Shown here one piece after another: positions 1 to 11,770 of a DNA stretch of 64,000 nucleotides. The translations under genes and the position numbers were made by a program. Below the pieces are notes generated by a model that ran no database searches, had not been told where the DNA came from, and saw only the letters and a program-made list of their open reading frames with translations. The stretch covers positions 27,851,554 through 27,915,553 of the forward strand of contig NC_092562.1 in assembly GCF_037975245.1 (NCBI RefSeq), written 5' to 3'. Numbering within the stretch: the stretch's first letter is position 1; the number at the start of each line of letters is the position of its first letter. The DNA comes from Apostichopus japonicus (Eukaryota; Echinodermata; Holothuroidea; Aspidochirotida; Stichopodidae).

Positions 1-105
1 TAATCGTAGTCGTAGTCGTAATAGTAACCATAACCGTTACCGTAACCATAACCATAATCATAATCGTAGTCGTAATCGTAGTTGTAATTGTAATAATAAT
101 CGTTA
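1..105. repeat. Imperfect (GTAATC/GTAACC)n simple repeat
   Basis: The window opens inside an imperfect three- to six-base tandem repeat built from taatcg, tagtcg and taacca variants. No coding pattern is seen. From here to 596 the DNA belongs to the downstream side of the leucine-rich-repeat gene on the minus strand; I could not identify its next exon. Confidence 0.8.
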
Positions 106-596
106 TCATAAGAAACGAATATATAAAAACTCCCAATTCATTTCCCGTTACTTGAAACGTTGTGCCTTCAGTGTATGATAAGCTATAGTCGATATTTCCA
201 CTACATTGCATTCGACGGTGTACTATCACATCATAATATGACATTGAAACACACAACTATATACTGAATTATTATCATTTTAAATATTCACACATATCGT
301 TAGGTTTCTTGGAAAAATAACATTAATCAAAGCACTTTTAACTGTTGAATTCTTTATTATCATGAAAAGACTGAAATAGCTTTTGAAGTTGTTTATTAGG
401 GTTGATACAGATGTATTAATGTGGTGATCAGTCTTGAAGGAGACAGCACATCAGATAGGCCCGGTGTGATCAAGAGGGAGCAGGTAAGTATGTACATACA
501 GCAATAATTACCCGGTGCACATTGGCCGGTCAAATGTATATACACATTTCCTGAGCATTTCATTACATTCTCGTTTGATATCTTTAAAATACTTAC

Positions 597-3500
597 AACT
601 CTATAACATCCTGTAATCCAGTGAAAACCCCGTCTTGAAATCTGGTGATGTGATTGTCTCGCAAAGTACTACAACGAAGTGAATAATATTATATAAGTGA
701 CACAAAGGTCCGGTCGGTTCGATTCCTATACCTTCTCCTGATGAGTCCCAATAGGACGAAACCGATCGTGAAGTGGAAAGTTTTCTGGTGTGTTGGTCTT
801 TATTAATTTAATATGGATCTGTCATTCCACTCGCTACATATTCATTTTATAATTACGACTTAGCGTGCTTACAAAAAGGCGGGTTAATTCTGTGTTCATT
901 GTTAGATTCAAAAACAGGGATGCACTCTGAACAATGATAACAATTTCGTTATACGCGCTCATCGTCAGTGATACAAAGCCAGTAATACGCAGTCACACCA
1001 TAAAATCACTATGATCGATTGGTACTAACTTCGGTCAATAGATAAACTTGTTGAAATGATCTTCAGTTTAAACTTACAGTATATTTAGTTTCTTGCAATT
1101 TGTGAAGAGTCCCGTCGGGAAGTTATCCAATTTGTGACAACCGTAGATTATTCTGTTAGAAAGTGGAAAACAGAATTGATAGCGAATGTCTGTCATGAGA
1201 TCAATAATATATGATACAACTTATCAGCGATCACTGGTATTAGTTAATTTTTTATAGAAGTATACATTGTTCGTGCATCACAAAGACTAAACGTCATATG
1301 TGCAGAAATCAAGCACCATTTTTTAAACGTTCACCGCTTGCGTGCTGTAGCAATGATTTGCGAGTTTCAGGTCAATTGTAAATGCCCTTAATTGCTTTGT
1401 GACCTTTGACATTTCCCCTAGCGTATTCCGCTCATTTTAATTATATTAACCGAAGAACGTACGTCTTAACGTATCCAGCCATATACCAACTCAAATTTGT
1501 AATACGTACATTGCAAATTTCAATTCGGGATTTGAAATATGTTAATGAGCTAAATCGATGATATGTCAACGTAAATCGGTAAAAGTAAATCGGTAAAAGT
1601 AAATCGGTCAATGTAAATCGGTCAATGTTAATCAGGGAGTGTTAGCTCAGTGGTTAACGCCGGTGCCTTTCAATCATAAAGTCCCGAGTTCGAGTCACTC
1701 CAAGATTAATGTATATCTTCCAGTTACAGAGTTGTTGACAGTTGACAATTCATAATCATGGACGTTAAAATATGAATCTAAGGGACTGACTTCGGTCAGC
1801 TTGCGGCATTGATAAGCCAATGATGGCTTTTTTGCGAGGTCCTGCTTGCAGGGGTATCTAAAATACATACATACATAAATAAATAAATAGAATGCAATTT
1901 AAGCTGCTAGAAACTGATATTTAAAGATTTATTATATATAAATTTACTTCTACCAATTTAATTCGACCTATCATAGACTTAAACTGGTAGATGTCGATTT
2001 AAATTGACATATACCGATTTATTTTACATATCATCGATTTAAATCAAGTCAATTAAAGCTGCTAGAAACTAGTGTAAGTCGGAGGAAATTGTAATATGTC
2101 AATGTATATCGGTATAAGTCGATTCCCCAAGATTTGAGACTGATGGCCCGCCATAGGATGTAAGATGGGCTACAATATAAACACCGTTCTTTGTCACATT
2201 GCATAATCGAATGAAATTACGGGGACAAATTTCTTTATTTGAAGGTGGTGTGTGTGGGGTGGGGGGGGGGGGGTGATCATAGATGTATCAGGGGTGGAAC
2301 CGGGCCAGGGTCTAAGATGTTTGTGGTCAATGGAAGGGCTTGATTAGTTTTGGTAAAATGGCGGGTACGTAGATGCAAAAAAAGCTATAGGCCTCTACTT
2401 ATTTAGTTTTTTTCTCGTAGTTGTTCACTAATAGCTTGTTTATTGTATGGTTTTGTGTGTTTCACTACTGTCTTATGTTTACTGTCGACGGGAAGTCATT
2501 TTCTTTTTCTTGTTTTCTGAAATGGACAAAAAAGTTTCTATCTATCTATGTACTTTTCAACTTGAGAAACAATGTTGAAACATTTCCCGCATATACATGT
2601 GTTAGATATTTATCTGCTGTGCATGTAGGTAATTTGGTAATATTTCATATGCCAGTTGGTCGGTGTGGGGCAGGGGATATGACTCCCTTCCCAGAAGCAT
2701 ATACGTGGTTGTGGGGTGTGGGGCTACCTTTGTACTCCCTGGTCCACCGTCTGTTTGTAGACATCTTAGAAAACTTTACACTTTACGAGATATATTTTGC
2801 GTCAAAAGAAATCGACTTCAACTTGTATTTATTGGAAATGAGTAGCAGAGAGTATAGCTTCTTTTTTTATCCTTTTAATTTCAAGGTGGAGTGTTAACTG
2901 TTTGCAACCAATGCCACTATAAGATTATGCTATAAGAGCTTGAAATTTTCAGCTGAACAAAAAAAGAAGAAGAAGAAAGATCCGATTAAATTAAACTTAC
3001 AATGTCTCCAAATTGAAGAGATCACGAAATGCGAGCTGCTCAATCTTCCTTAATTGGATTAGTCTATTTAAACGGCTGAAAATAGGTATTAGAAAATAGA
3101 GAACAATTGGCTAAAAGGAATACTCATTACTCACAGAATTAAACAGGAAATCGATATTACTCTATTTGCGTTATCACATTGATCGACCCCGGGTCGCGAA
3201 GTAAAAACAAAATATAACACACTGCAAATGAGATATTGCATCTAGATGCATGCTGTATAGATAGCCACAAGTCCGCGTCGTAATATGCAAAACAGTCCCG
3301 TCGTGGTTACCGAACGAATGTATCAAATTGTCAATTATCATCACTATTGTTTTTCTCATCAGCAGATATGTATCAATATTTAATAAATTTGTAATATACC
3401 CATTTCGAACAAAGAATCCTTAGTACACTTACAGGAAACGAAGGGAGGATAAGCCTGCAAGGTTTCGATTTCCAATCACTTCTATCAAATTGTCGTGAAA

Positions 3501-6457
3501 AGACCTGTTATGAAATGAAATGAAGGTGTCACATTAGAATAGTATAATTTAGTTAATTTGTATTTGTATGACAGAAGAAGTCAATCTGTCAGCTGTTTAT
3601 TTTAGAAAGTTTTTTTTTTAGTACCTTTTACTTTAGTCAATCCTGGTTGTTGTTGTTGTTGGAGAGTAGTATCCAGGGATGTAGGACAATTTACATAACC
3701 CTAATCCCTCTATTCACTACAAAAATACAAGGTAGCATAATTGAGTATGTATACAAAAGAAACATCACCAGGTCAGGACATAGTTATATAATACAAATGT
3801 ACAGGGTAGCATAGCATAGCTAGTGCACACAAAAGAAACACTACCAGGGCAGGGAATAGTCAAGATGACAATGTATTGTATTGCCAAGTTATGCAAATTG
3901 ATGCACTAGTAATTATGTGTGACATCACATCCAGCCATTGAAGTGAGTGTTGGATAAGATTTTTATTCACTCTCCAAGTTACCATCATCGGATTGAGTCC
4001 TGCTAGATCTCTTAGCTGAAAAAGACGGAGCTACAGTAGTGTGATTTTCATATCATGGGGCACAGGATCCTCTATATAGGATACCTGTATTGAAGCCTGG
4101 GCTAGTATATTGTAATTTATAACTGGCATTTCACTGTGAAATCTGAAAACACAATTATTTCCTGGAGACTCCAGATTCACTCAATATGTAGTGTTCTGGA
4201 TAGGGCAGCTTGTCGGCAGAGTTGGGATGGAAGTACATCACCTGACCGAAAAAAAAATATAGCTGTATTGCAGAGCTCGTCTGACAGTTTAAGAACTGGA
4301 ACCATTTGCCACTTTCCTCACATTGAGTCGAAGACCGGAAGCTTTTGAGGATAGTTTTTTCACCGACTATAACACCTACCACAACCTGATATCCGCAACC
4401 ACGTGTCAACAAGTATTGTCAACATCTTTAGGCAATATTCGTCACAGTGACAACTCAGAACTCTTTTTTTTTTAAGATAAATGTTAAATCAGAATTTCAT
4501 GATGTAAAGGGGGGAAAGCTCTTCAGACTAGAAGAGGTAATCTCATTCTTTTATAGAGAAAAGAATATCCAATTAATATATATTAAGACTAAATTTATAC
4601 GTACCAGTTTGCTCTCTCGCAATTGAAAAAGATCCAGGGGTATCAAAACTTTGGAAACTTTTCAGTAGTCAAGCTAAATCTAGTATATGTTATCCTCTGG
4701 TAAAGATTGCGCCAAAGCAATCTGTTATCTCTAAGTATTCAGGAGTCCTACGTGTTCTTGAGCAGTATTACAGAACGTTGTAACCTTTATTTTCCATGTT
4801 CCTTTTTTTTATTATTTTAAGGAGAAAGTTCCTCCTCAATAAATACATATTCACTTTAGAAGTTGAATTTATAAAACTTGTTTGTTTCATTAGTTGGTTG
4901 GAGTAATTCTGTTTTGCATTGCATATTGATTTTGGATAGCCGCTAGGCGAATGTGTCGCATTGCCACTTGCATTGTTTTAGTGGGTGACAGAAGGTAACA
5001 TTTTCAAACAACTGTTTGCGATCTGTTGGTACTTTTAACAAACCTGCCGAATATTACTCAACAAAATAATATCTTGCAATCAACTAAGATGACCTACTAC
5101 AGGTTTGATGATTTATTTAGCTATTAATTAATTAATAATTCATAACAAATCATCAAGTCAAAGAATTGAATATCAATTTGTGTCAATGGAAGAGTCACAT
5201 TTCCACTGTCAATGTCACAGCTGTCAATAGGTCCAGCCAGTTGGGACAATTTCCTAATGCTAATACCTCTCTAAACTGTACTCCAATATCATCCTTCAAA
5301 GCACTGCTATTGACAGTACAAACAGTTCCTAACCTTGATCTGATAGAAACATGATATTCACAATACTGCTCGTACTGACATTACGAGTGCTCTGAAGCGG
5401 GACATGACACTACAGTATAGAAAAAAAAATGTCCCAACTGGGTGATAGTCCAGCAAACGCAATGAATAATGTATATATTGCCTCACTCACACCTACGTAC
5501 CCATATACATTTTATTGGGTTATGTCACTATGTGGGAGTGTCAGATATGTAAAAGAAAATAATATCATTGGCTAGTTTATACTATGATGTATTCAGTCAG
5601 CCGCTCCTGATTATAGGGGTCGGTTAATCAACGGGTTACCGAGCGTGTATAGCAATATAATGCACGAACAACTCACGAGGCCGTATGACGAGTGCATCCA
5701 GTCGTAGCGTTTTAATATAAACGCCCGGTATGCCGTTGATTAACCATGTTAATTCATGCAATGCTCTAAATAATGATGTTCATTTCAGAATGTTACTGTT
5801 AATAACAAGTAACACGGTAATTGTCTCGAAAGGTCACCCGGTAGTTCTTTAATTTTTTTTATAGTAAATATTCTCAAAACTTTGTAAATGCGCAAATAAA
5901 ATATCAAGAATGACGATAATTAAGCTATACATTACACAACTGCGTTATTCGATATAGTGATATCACGCAAGGGCATACTGCGCCTGCGTTCATATATTTA
6001 TCGACAGGTCTTATTGGGTCGGTATTAATTAGGCTGTTACGCATTTCTTGTTAAGAACTTACAGAGTGGTCATCCGGGTACAGTTACGAAACACCCAATC
6101 CGGAATTTGTTTTATTCTATTATCAGAAAGATCCCTGCAATTTAAATAGAAGGGAGACAATTATATTATTATATTAAAAAATAATATAATATAAACCAAT
6201 GGTATTTACTTCTGAGGATAAAAAAAATTCTTAGATTGTTTGAAATATATTTGCAAAAATAACATCATGATCATGATCAAAGTTTATTTGTTAATAACAT
6301 ACAGTAAAACTAAGAAAAAGCAGACTTTATTGAGGAATTAAAAGAAACACTATCAAAATGTGAGTCTACAGATTAATCTCACTAGAAAATCAACAATATG
6401 ATAAAAATCCCCCACCCCCTGTCGGCTCCGTTGAAACAAAACTGTAATGAGGCTCTG

Positions 6458-6514
<57 letters not shown>

Positions 6515-6540
6515 CCTATAGGCATATATATATATACAAA

Positions 6541-6619
<79 letters not shown>

Positions 6620-7070
6620 GCATGTAATATTCACTTTATACAGGCTTTTATCAATTGTTTTCCTCCACCAAAGTGATTGCTATCCAACCCCTTCCCTCTT
6701 ACCCTTTCCTCTCCCCCATCTTTTCACCCCTTTTGGATATTCTGGTACCGTCCCTGCTATGAAGGAAGGCTGAGTTCATACTTACACAATTGATAACGTT
6801 CGGCAATCGATGAAGAAATAGTCAATGTCTTCCAGTTTGTTACCAGTAACGTCACTGCAAAAAATGCAAACAAAAGAGGAGAGCCGAAGTCCGTATCACT
6901 CGACCACAGTGATTCTACTGGTGTGTGAATGCGTATAAATTAGCTTTGTATAACTGTTATTGAGGGCCAAGTAATGCTGACGAAGGTCCTAGCGGGACCG
7001 GAAATTCCAATATATTTTCTAAAACTTTACTCCTTATCTGTCAATCATATCTTATTTCTTTGGTGTTCTG

Positions 7071-7114
<44 letters not shown>

Positions 7115-7710
7115 GTAATCAAGAACAGTGAAAAAACTTCCAGCATCCACTGGGATTCGAACCCGGGCCTACCGCTTTGTACGCGGACAGACTAACCAAT
7201 TAGGATATATGGAGGCTGATTGTATGTCCAGAGGTTCGAAACCGGTAAGGAAGGTCGTAATTTCAATGTGAGTTTGACACCTGTATCGAACAATACTAGT
7301 TCTGTTTTTGGTGACATTTTGCCTTACTCTAGAGATCAAACATGATGCTAACCAACTCGAAAATCATTTCTGATTCCTAAAGCCACATCTCGAAAGAGAT
7401 ACTTTGAAAAGATTTTATGTTAATGTCATGGAGGTTAACGACAAAGGCTATTGAACATATATAATTGAAAACGTAATGAGAAGGAAAATCCAGAGCAGTG
7501 AAAAAAACTCCCAGCCTCCACCGGGACTCGAATCTGTGCCTCCCGTTTGTACGCGGACACCCTAACCCACTAGGCTATGGAGGCTGATTGTACATCAAGG
7601 GGTTCGAACCGGTAAGGAAGGTTGTCATGTCAATGTAGGAATTTGACACCTGTATCGAACAATACTAGTTCTGTTTTTGGTGACATATTGGTGATATATT
7701 ATATACATAT

Positions 7711-7746
<36 letters not shown>

Positions 7747-7821
7747 CTATACATATACATATATATATATAGATATATATATATGTATATGTATATAGAT
7801 ATATATATATATATATATACA

Positions 7822-7861
<40 letters not shown>

Positions 7862-10067
7862 TATATATATATTGTTCGAGTTGGTTAGCATCATGCACCA
7901 TCATGCAGAGTAATGCAAAATATGTCACCAAAAACAGTACAAGTATTGTTCGATACAGGTGAAAAACGCCTATAGTGGGATTACGACCTTCCTTACCGGT
8001 TTCGAACCTCTGGACATACAATCAGCGTCCATAGCCTAGTTGGTAAGGGTGTCTGCGTACAAAGCGCGAGGCCCGGGTTCGAATCCCGGTGGAGGCTGGA
8101 AGTTTTTTCACTGTTCTTGATTTTACAACTCATTACGAATTTCATTTTATATATATATATATGTATATGTATATATAGATATATACATTCAAACGATGTT
8201 TGTCAAAAGAAAAGGACAAGTTTTGAACTTACAACTCATATAGCCTTGACGGTAGAAGAAATGAACGCTTCAACAAGTTGTCGATTGCGGCACTGCATGT
8301 AAATTTAAATATGATAGGATTAAGGAATATAATTCAACGATTATTAGTTGGCTGAAGGAGAACATATATAGATGAGTGAGCCCAGATATAGTTCAAGATC
8401 AATCGATATAATATGTTAACATATTGAAGTCTTCCTCAGTGCCACCTTGCCACCGGGAATTAAACGTTATCTTAAGAACCGCAATGATGGATGGCAGAAT
8501 CGTTACCTTAAAACTACCAACAAAATTCTATGAACCAATATAATCGATTCCAGATGTGTATATCTATTAGTTCACCCATGATTTGCTTCAAGTTATTTCT
8601 AGATACATATTATTATTTTAGGATATGACGGAATTGAAAGCTCCACCAGGGTATTGAAATATATGTATTCCTCGTTTACATGACTAAACTGCCTTTATTA
8701 TCTTTCCTTTATGCACTTACTGAGGTCAACTTTCTATTTGTTTTGTAATTAAGTAGACTCTAACCGGGTGCATTTGTTTTTCTTGATAACCAGTTGATAT
8801 TTCAGTTCCTTGTTACAGAGTAACAGCCCGTATATAGGGTTGGAAACATATTGTACCATAACATTATTTTTACTATTCTTACTCTATTATTATAGCCTCT
8901 GTTCACTGCTAGACAACAGGAAAATATTTACAAGGGTCTTTCCTGTTTCGGTATCGATTGGAGTAGTCTCACCAACTTGGGATTATATATGTTATGTACT
9001 GTTCGTACTGTCAGTATGTCATATATGAGGAGGTTCACGAGTGGTTATTAGCTATGGAAATTCTTGAAAGACAAATTAATGAATATATGTATACTGATAT
9101 TTATACGTACAACTTGATCAGCTTATCAAACCTCAGCATATAGTTGGTGGGGATGCATTCAAGTTGGTTATGATCAAATTTTCTGCAGAGACAAAAAAAC
9201 AGAAATTAACTTAATTTTACACATTTTAGTAACTACATATACCGGTACTAGATTTTCCAGTGCCTTCAAATGGCTCCAACAACAATCCGTGCGTATATAC
9301 TATACCACCGGCGCGGATCCCGAGGGTGTGAAAGGTTGGGGTGTACACAACTCCCATTTTCAGCTTTGAACAAAAATCATCTCAAATCGTGTATTTCTAC
9401 TCTAAATGTGCCACAGAATGTCCCAAATGCAACATGTATCGGTCTCCTCTATATAGGAGTCAACGTCAACGATCTCAGGGCTACAACTTCTCGTGGATCC
9501 AGCCGTGCTCAGTTACCAATTATTTATAATTGAGGCGTAACATAAGTATATATATATTAGTAAGAAGAGTCAATACTATACAGCAGCAACGCTAAAGAAG
9601 CTCAGCTAAGCTTCTATTTCAGGAATTTGGTTTGATTGGCCATTCTCTGAGCAGTTTATCCATTTGTTTTGTGAGAACAATATAAGACATATAGGCGGGA
9701 TAGCAGTATCATTTCCTTTCCTCTCATATCCTTTTTTCCTTGCCTCATGCTTAGCACGTTGTTGCTACGAAAAGGTGCAATTTGTGTCTCTGGGAAAGAA
9801 ATTTCATTATTTACAAACCTTACATAGCTACATTAAATACCCGGTCAGAGTTTATAACCACCTGCGGGCATGCTAACAAATTTTCTCTGTCCAGATTAAA
9901 GAGTATAGGTTTCTTTCAGGATTACCGTTTCTATGCCTTTTCTGTCCAGATGCATTGCACTACTGTATCGCCTCACGAGTGGATCTGTCCACGAAACTCC
10001 GGAATCTTTCAAACTCAGATCTAACAACCATACAAAATCTTTCAACAACAAAACGTACGCTCACCAC

Positions 10068-10101
<34 letters not shown>

Positions 10102-10104
10102 ATT

Positions 10105-10157
<53 letters not shown>

Positions 10158-10223
10158 GTGGAGAGAGGTGGAGAGAGAGAGATATATATATGTAGATAAA
10201 GATATATATATATAAATAGATAT

Positions 10224-10275
<52 letters not shown>

Positions 10276-10939
10276 AACAAATGTACACATAATTAGGAAT
10301 GAATGTGTCGCAAGTGGTATGACTATAGTCGAGTGTTATGGACTTAGTCTGTGACACGAAGGGTCCAGGTTCGGTTCCTGTACGTTCCCCTGCTGATTCC
10401 CAAAAAGCAGAAACAGGACGCCACTGAGCGTAATTTTCCTGGTGTGTTGATCATAATTAATTTAATATATATTTTTGTCATATATCCAGGGCCCTGAGAA
10501 ACAATTGAGAGAATTGTAACTATAATTCATCTTTATGACATGTATTGTGTCTAAAATATGACGATAACGAATTACATTTTGGAAATTATAGAGCAAAAAT
10601 GCTGCTGGTTTAGTTCTCGAAACTATTCTCAGCTAGTCAGTACAGTCGGTCTCAACCAGCCAAGTCGGTCTCGACGAAGCGATCAACACCCCGAAAAATG
10701 GTAAATGTGCGACCTTGATTATATAATAGTAACAGAATCAATGGAAGGTCTTACATTGCTGTTGCGTTTAGTGGAATATTTCTAGGAATCCTTGTCAGCG
10801 ATTTTCCTGTACAGTTTATGAAACTGGCATGCCCTTCGAAATAGCACTCGCAGACACCGCTAGGTCCGCAGGCATCTGAATCTGAAAATAGCAATTGTCC
10901 AAGAATCATAATAAAATATATAATGGATGTCCTTTCCAT
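597..10939 (-). CDS. Leucine-rich-repeat receptor, LGR-like, N-terminal half (partial gene)
   Basis: Nine minus-strand exons join in one reading frame: 10755-10939, 9111-9182, 8233-8292, 6786-6854, 6063-6134, 3433-3504, 3001-3075, 1078-1152 and 597-668. The first carries a signal peptide and a cysteine-rich LRRNT. Each later exon encodes one leucine-rich repeat (for example [15 protein letters not shown] and [15 protein letters not shown]). All are bounded by AG and GTA(A/C)G(T/A) and all but the LRRNT exon start and end in phase 2. Four are exactly 72 bp, two are 75, one 69 and one 60. One-repeat, 72-bp exons of constant phase are typical of glycoprotein-hormone/LGR/relaxin-type receptor ectodomains, so a seven-helix receptor is my best guess, but no membrane domain is in the window. 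The gene continues past base 1. The 60-bp exon at 8233 is the weakest member. About 250 residues are visible. Confidence 0.85.
694..830 (+). mobile_element. SINE-like repeat with tRNA-type B box and hammerhead core, copy 1
   Basis: This stretch aligns with 10318-10490 over a shared order of blocks: GTGACAC-AAGGTCC, a B-box-like GGTTCGATTCC, a hammerhead-like block, and a 3' block (TTTTCTGGTGTGTTG, then ATTAATTTAATAT). The repeated block order marks a short interspersed element with a pol III-type head. It sits just outside the LRR exon at 597-668, in intron sequence. Confidence 0.6.
732..773 (+). ncRNA. Hammerhead ribozyme-like motif (type I layout, probably inactive)
   Basis: The invariant core parts occur in order and spacing: CUGAUGA at 738-744, stem II GUCC/GGAC at 745-748 and 754-757 with a five-base loop, and GAAA at 758-761. 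A type I reading puts stem III at AC/GU (761-762 with 768-769, five-base loop) and a short stem I from CUU (732-734) and AAG (771-773). The base at the cleavage position is then G (770), which hammerheads do not tolerate, and stem I is imperfect, so this copy is probably dead. The exact match of core plus stem II is far beyond chance. Confidence 0.65.
1560..1632 (+). repeat. Short tandem repeat with AAATCGGT units
   Basis: AAATCGGT recurs four times as TAAATCGGTAAAAG and TAAATCGGTCAATG variants (about 14 bp apart), directly upstream of a tRNA-derived element. Related ATCGGT phrases reappear near 2108. Confidence 0.7.
1635..1895 (+). mobile_element. tRNA-derived SINE (family A), near full length
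   Basis: The head GGGAGTG...CACTCC forms an acceptor-like pairing and carries an A-box-like TTAGCTCAGTGGTTAA and a B-box-like GAGTTCGAGTC. The body contains CTGAC-TTCG-GTCAG, a five-pair hairpin with a UUCG loop at about 1784-1797, and ends in a (CATA)/(AAAT) tail. A 5'-truncated relative lies at 15690-15875. The anticodon loop lacks U33, so this is a SINE and not a working tRNA gene. It lies in the LRR gene intron between exons 1078-1152 and 3001-3075; the rest of that intron shows only a poly-G run near 2255 and no exon. Confidence 0.8.
3505..6062 (-). other. LRR gene intron
   Basis: No exon was found between the LRR exons at 3433 and 6063, and the flanking repeats join directly in phase. 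A ~100-bp unit containing GGTAGCATA and AAAAGAAACA(T/C) is duplicated at about 3728-3860. The rest shows no recognisable element. Confidence 0.6.
6463..6616. repeat. (TA)n microsatellite
   Basis: A long alternating TA tract with a few CA and GG interruptions. Translation of it gives YIYI strings that are meaningless. It sits in the LRR gene intron 6135-6785. Confidence 0.97.
6977..7010 (+). ncRNA. Hammerhead-like motif of Penelope type, copy 1
   Basis: CUGACGA lies at 6977-6983, one extra A follows, stem II is GGUCC (6985-6989) with GGACC (6995-6999), then GAAA at 7001-7004. The same layout with the same flanking sequence recurs at 12192, just behind GIY-YIG remains. Penelope-like retroelements are known to carry short hammerheads in their terminal repeats. 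The extra A and the minimal stem III make monomer activity doubtful. Confidence 0.55.
7074..7112. repeat. (TA)n microsatellite
   Basis: A pure alternating TA run between the hammerhead-like motif at 6977 and the first tRNA-like unit. Confidence 0.95.
7120..7690 (-). mobile_element. Head-to-tail dimer of a tRNA-like repeat (family B)
   Basis: Two minus-strand tRNA-like boxes about 362 bp apart (around 7148-7220 and 7508-7587) share GCCTCCATA...CCTA, GCGTACAAA and GGTTCGAATCC-type blocks. Between them is a common body with CAATACTAGTTCTGTTTT and the hairpin ATCTC-GAAA-GAGAT (7388-7401), a perfect five-pair stem with a GNRA loop. The same pair of boxes occurs at 12310-12750. The plus-strand copy at 8015 shows the best cloverleaf. 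Base changes and the dimer layout say repeat, not tRNA gene. Confidence 0.7.
7690..7872. repeat. (TA)n / (CATA)n microsatellite
   Basis: A compound TA-rich microsatellite with ACAT interruptions, flanked on both sides by family B repeat sequence in opposite orientation (7120-7690 minus, 7880-8190 plus). Two repeat copies therefore form a large inverted arrangement around it. Confidence 0.95.
7880..8190 (+). mobile_element. tRNA-like family B repeat, plus-strand copy
   Basis: The tRNA-like part (about 8024-8098) reads CCATAGCCTAGTTGGTAAGG, a GCGTACAAAGCGC-type anticodon arm, GGGTTCGAATCCC as B box and a closing GGAGGCT. The anticodon position would be ACA. The 5' flank carries the TTGTTCGATACAGGTG block seen in the other copies, and the 3' side runs into a short TA tract (8147-8165). 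Confidence 0.7.
10068..10275. repeat. (TA)n with internal (GA)n
   Basis: TA tracts on both sides enclose a purine-rich (GA)n block with GGTGGA interruptions at 10136-10182. It lies in the LRR gene intron 9183-10754, which otherwise shows only copy 2 of the hammerhead SINE. Confidence 0.95.
10318..10490 (+). mobile_element. SINE-like repeat with tRNA-type boxes and decayed hammerhead, copy 2
   Basis: It shares block order with 694-830: TATAGTCGAGTG as possible A box, GGTTCGGTTCC as B box, then CCTGCTGATTCCC and CAGAAAC where copy 1 has a full hammerhead core, then TTTTCCTGGTGTGTTG. Here the CUGAUGA box is broken to CUGCUGA and stem II no longer pairs properly, so the ribozyme is lost. Confidence 0.55.
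10755..10939 (-). CDS. First coding exon of the LRR receptor: signal peptide plus LRRNT
   Basis: The ATG at 10939 opens MERTS followed by a hydrophobic stretch ([13 protein letters not shown]) and a likely cleavage site after SDSDA. The mature start [10 protein letters not shown]...[12 protein letters not shown] has the four cysteines of an LRRNT cap, then [10 protein letters not shown] leading into repeat 1. The donor is GTAAGA at 10754-10749, phase 2. A second possibility is that the ttttcag within the signal peptide (just before GATGCCTGCGG) is an acceptor and the signal peptide comes from elsewhere; the uninterrupted hydrophobic segment favours a single exon. It joins the exon at 9111-9182 as [16 protein letters not shown], a normal repeat junction. 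Confidence 0.8.
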
Positions 10940-11770
10940 TACTTAATTCGGTATGTCGGAAAAGTTCGGGCAACATATATTACTGATAATCACCTTTAAA
11001 GAAAAAGCACTTCATCCAATCTTCCTTTATGAGAGTCCGAAAATTTGAAAAAGCATAATATTATCGTTATTTTTACACTTCGATTCTAGTGTAACGCTGT
11101 GTTTATTATATACGGCCGTTTTAAAGTGATATTTACGGCAAGTGAATGCCTATTATGTTTTGGAAATGGGACAGAAGGCGACAAAGTTCACAACTATAAA
11201 GGGAATGTTGCAAGATTGCTCGGCCTTCCATAAATATATGAATGCTAAACACCAAATGTCATTTCTAGACGTTCTGAACAAGTTGGATTGATATCAATTC
11301 CTTAACCACTTCGGTCTCTTATAAGCCCACTGATATTCATATGTATTTACACTTTAATAGTTTTCACCCACATAATCTCAAAAGTTCTGTTGTTTACAGC
11401 CAATGCCTTAAAACTTAAACGAATTTGCTCCCACCCATGCACGTGATTATGAACACTAGGTATCTGCTTATTTCTCGAACGTCGGATACCCCGTTTACTT
11501 AATTTGACAGGGTATTTTCTAGGGCCGACAAATTGAACCGTGAGGACTTATTAAAATACAAGTCCAAAAGTCCTAACACACGCATTCCGTTTGTTACCAA
11601 CTTGAGCTCTATCAAACATGAATTTGCTGTATTCTAAGACGATCAGTAGGAAACTCGTAATGATGCCCCCCCCCCCCCCCAACCTTAGATTTCTGCTCAC
11701 TTCCTCCAGACTCTCTTACTCAGTTTCAACTACCGCAGGCAATTTCCGTTGCGGTAGGGCAATTATGTAG

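Noticed and set aside
411-483. Plus-strand exon between gttgatacag and CAG|GTAAGT with a VIKREQ end
   Set aside because: Both splice signals look good, but it would lie within the minus-strand receptor gene region and there is no partner exon or recognisable protein.
711-768. Type III hammerhead using an upstream strand (711-718) paired with 761-768
   Set aside because: The eight-pair helix exists, but no stem I can form between 720 and 737; the upstream strand is more simply the tRNA-like T arm.
2421-2897. 158-codon plus-strand open frame
   Set aside because: No start context, domain, splice signals or protein-like pattern; composition follows the AT-rich DNA.
4155-4412. Minus-strand open frame with [13 protein letters not shown] resembling a complement control module
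   Set aside because: Only part of a cysteine pattern fits, and it does not join the LRR exons in phase.
6353-10290. Open frames consisting of Tyr-Ile repeats
   Set aside because: They are translations of TA microsatellites on both strands.
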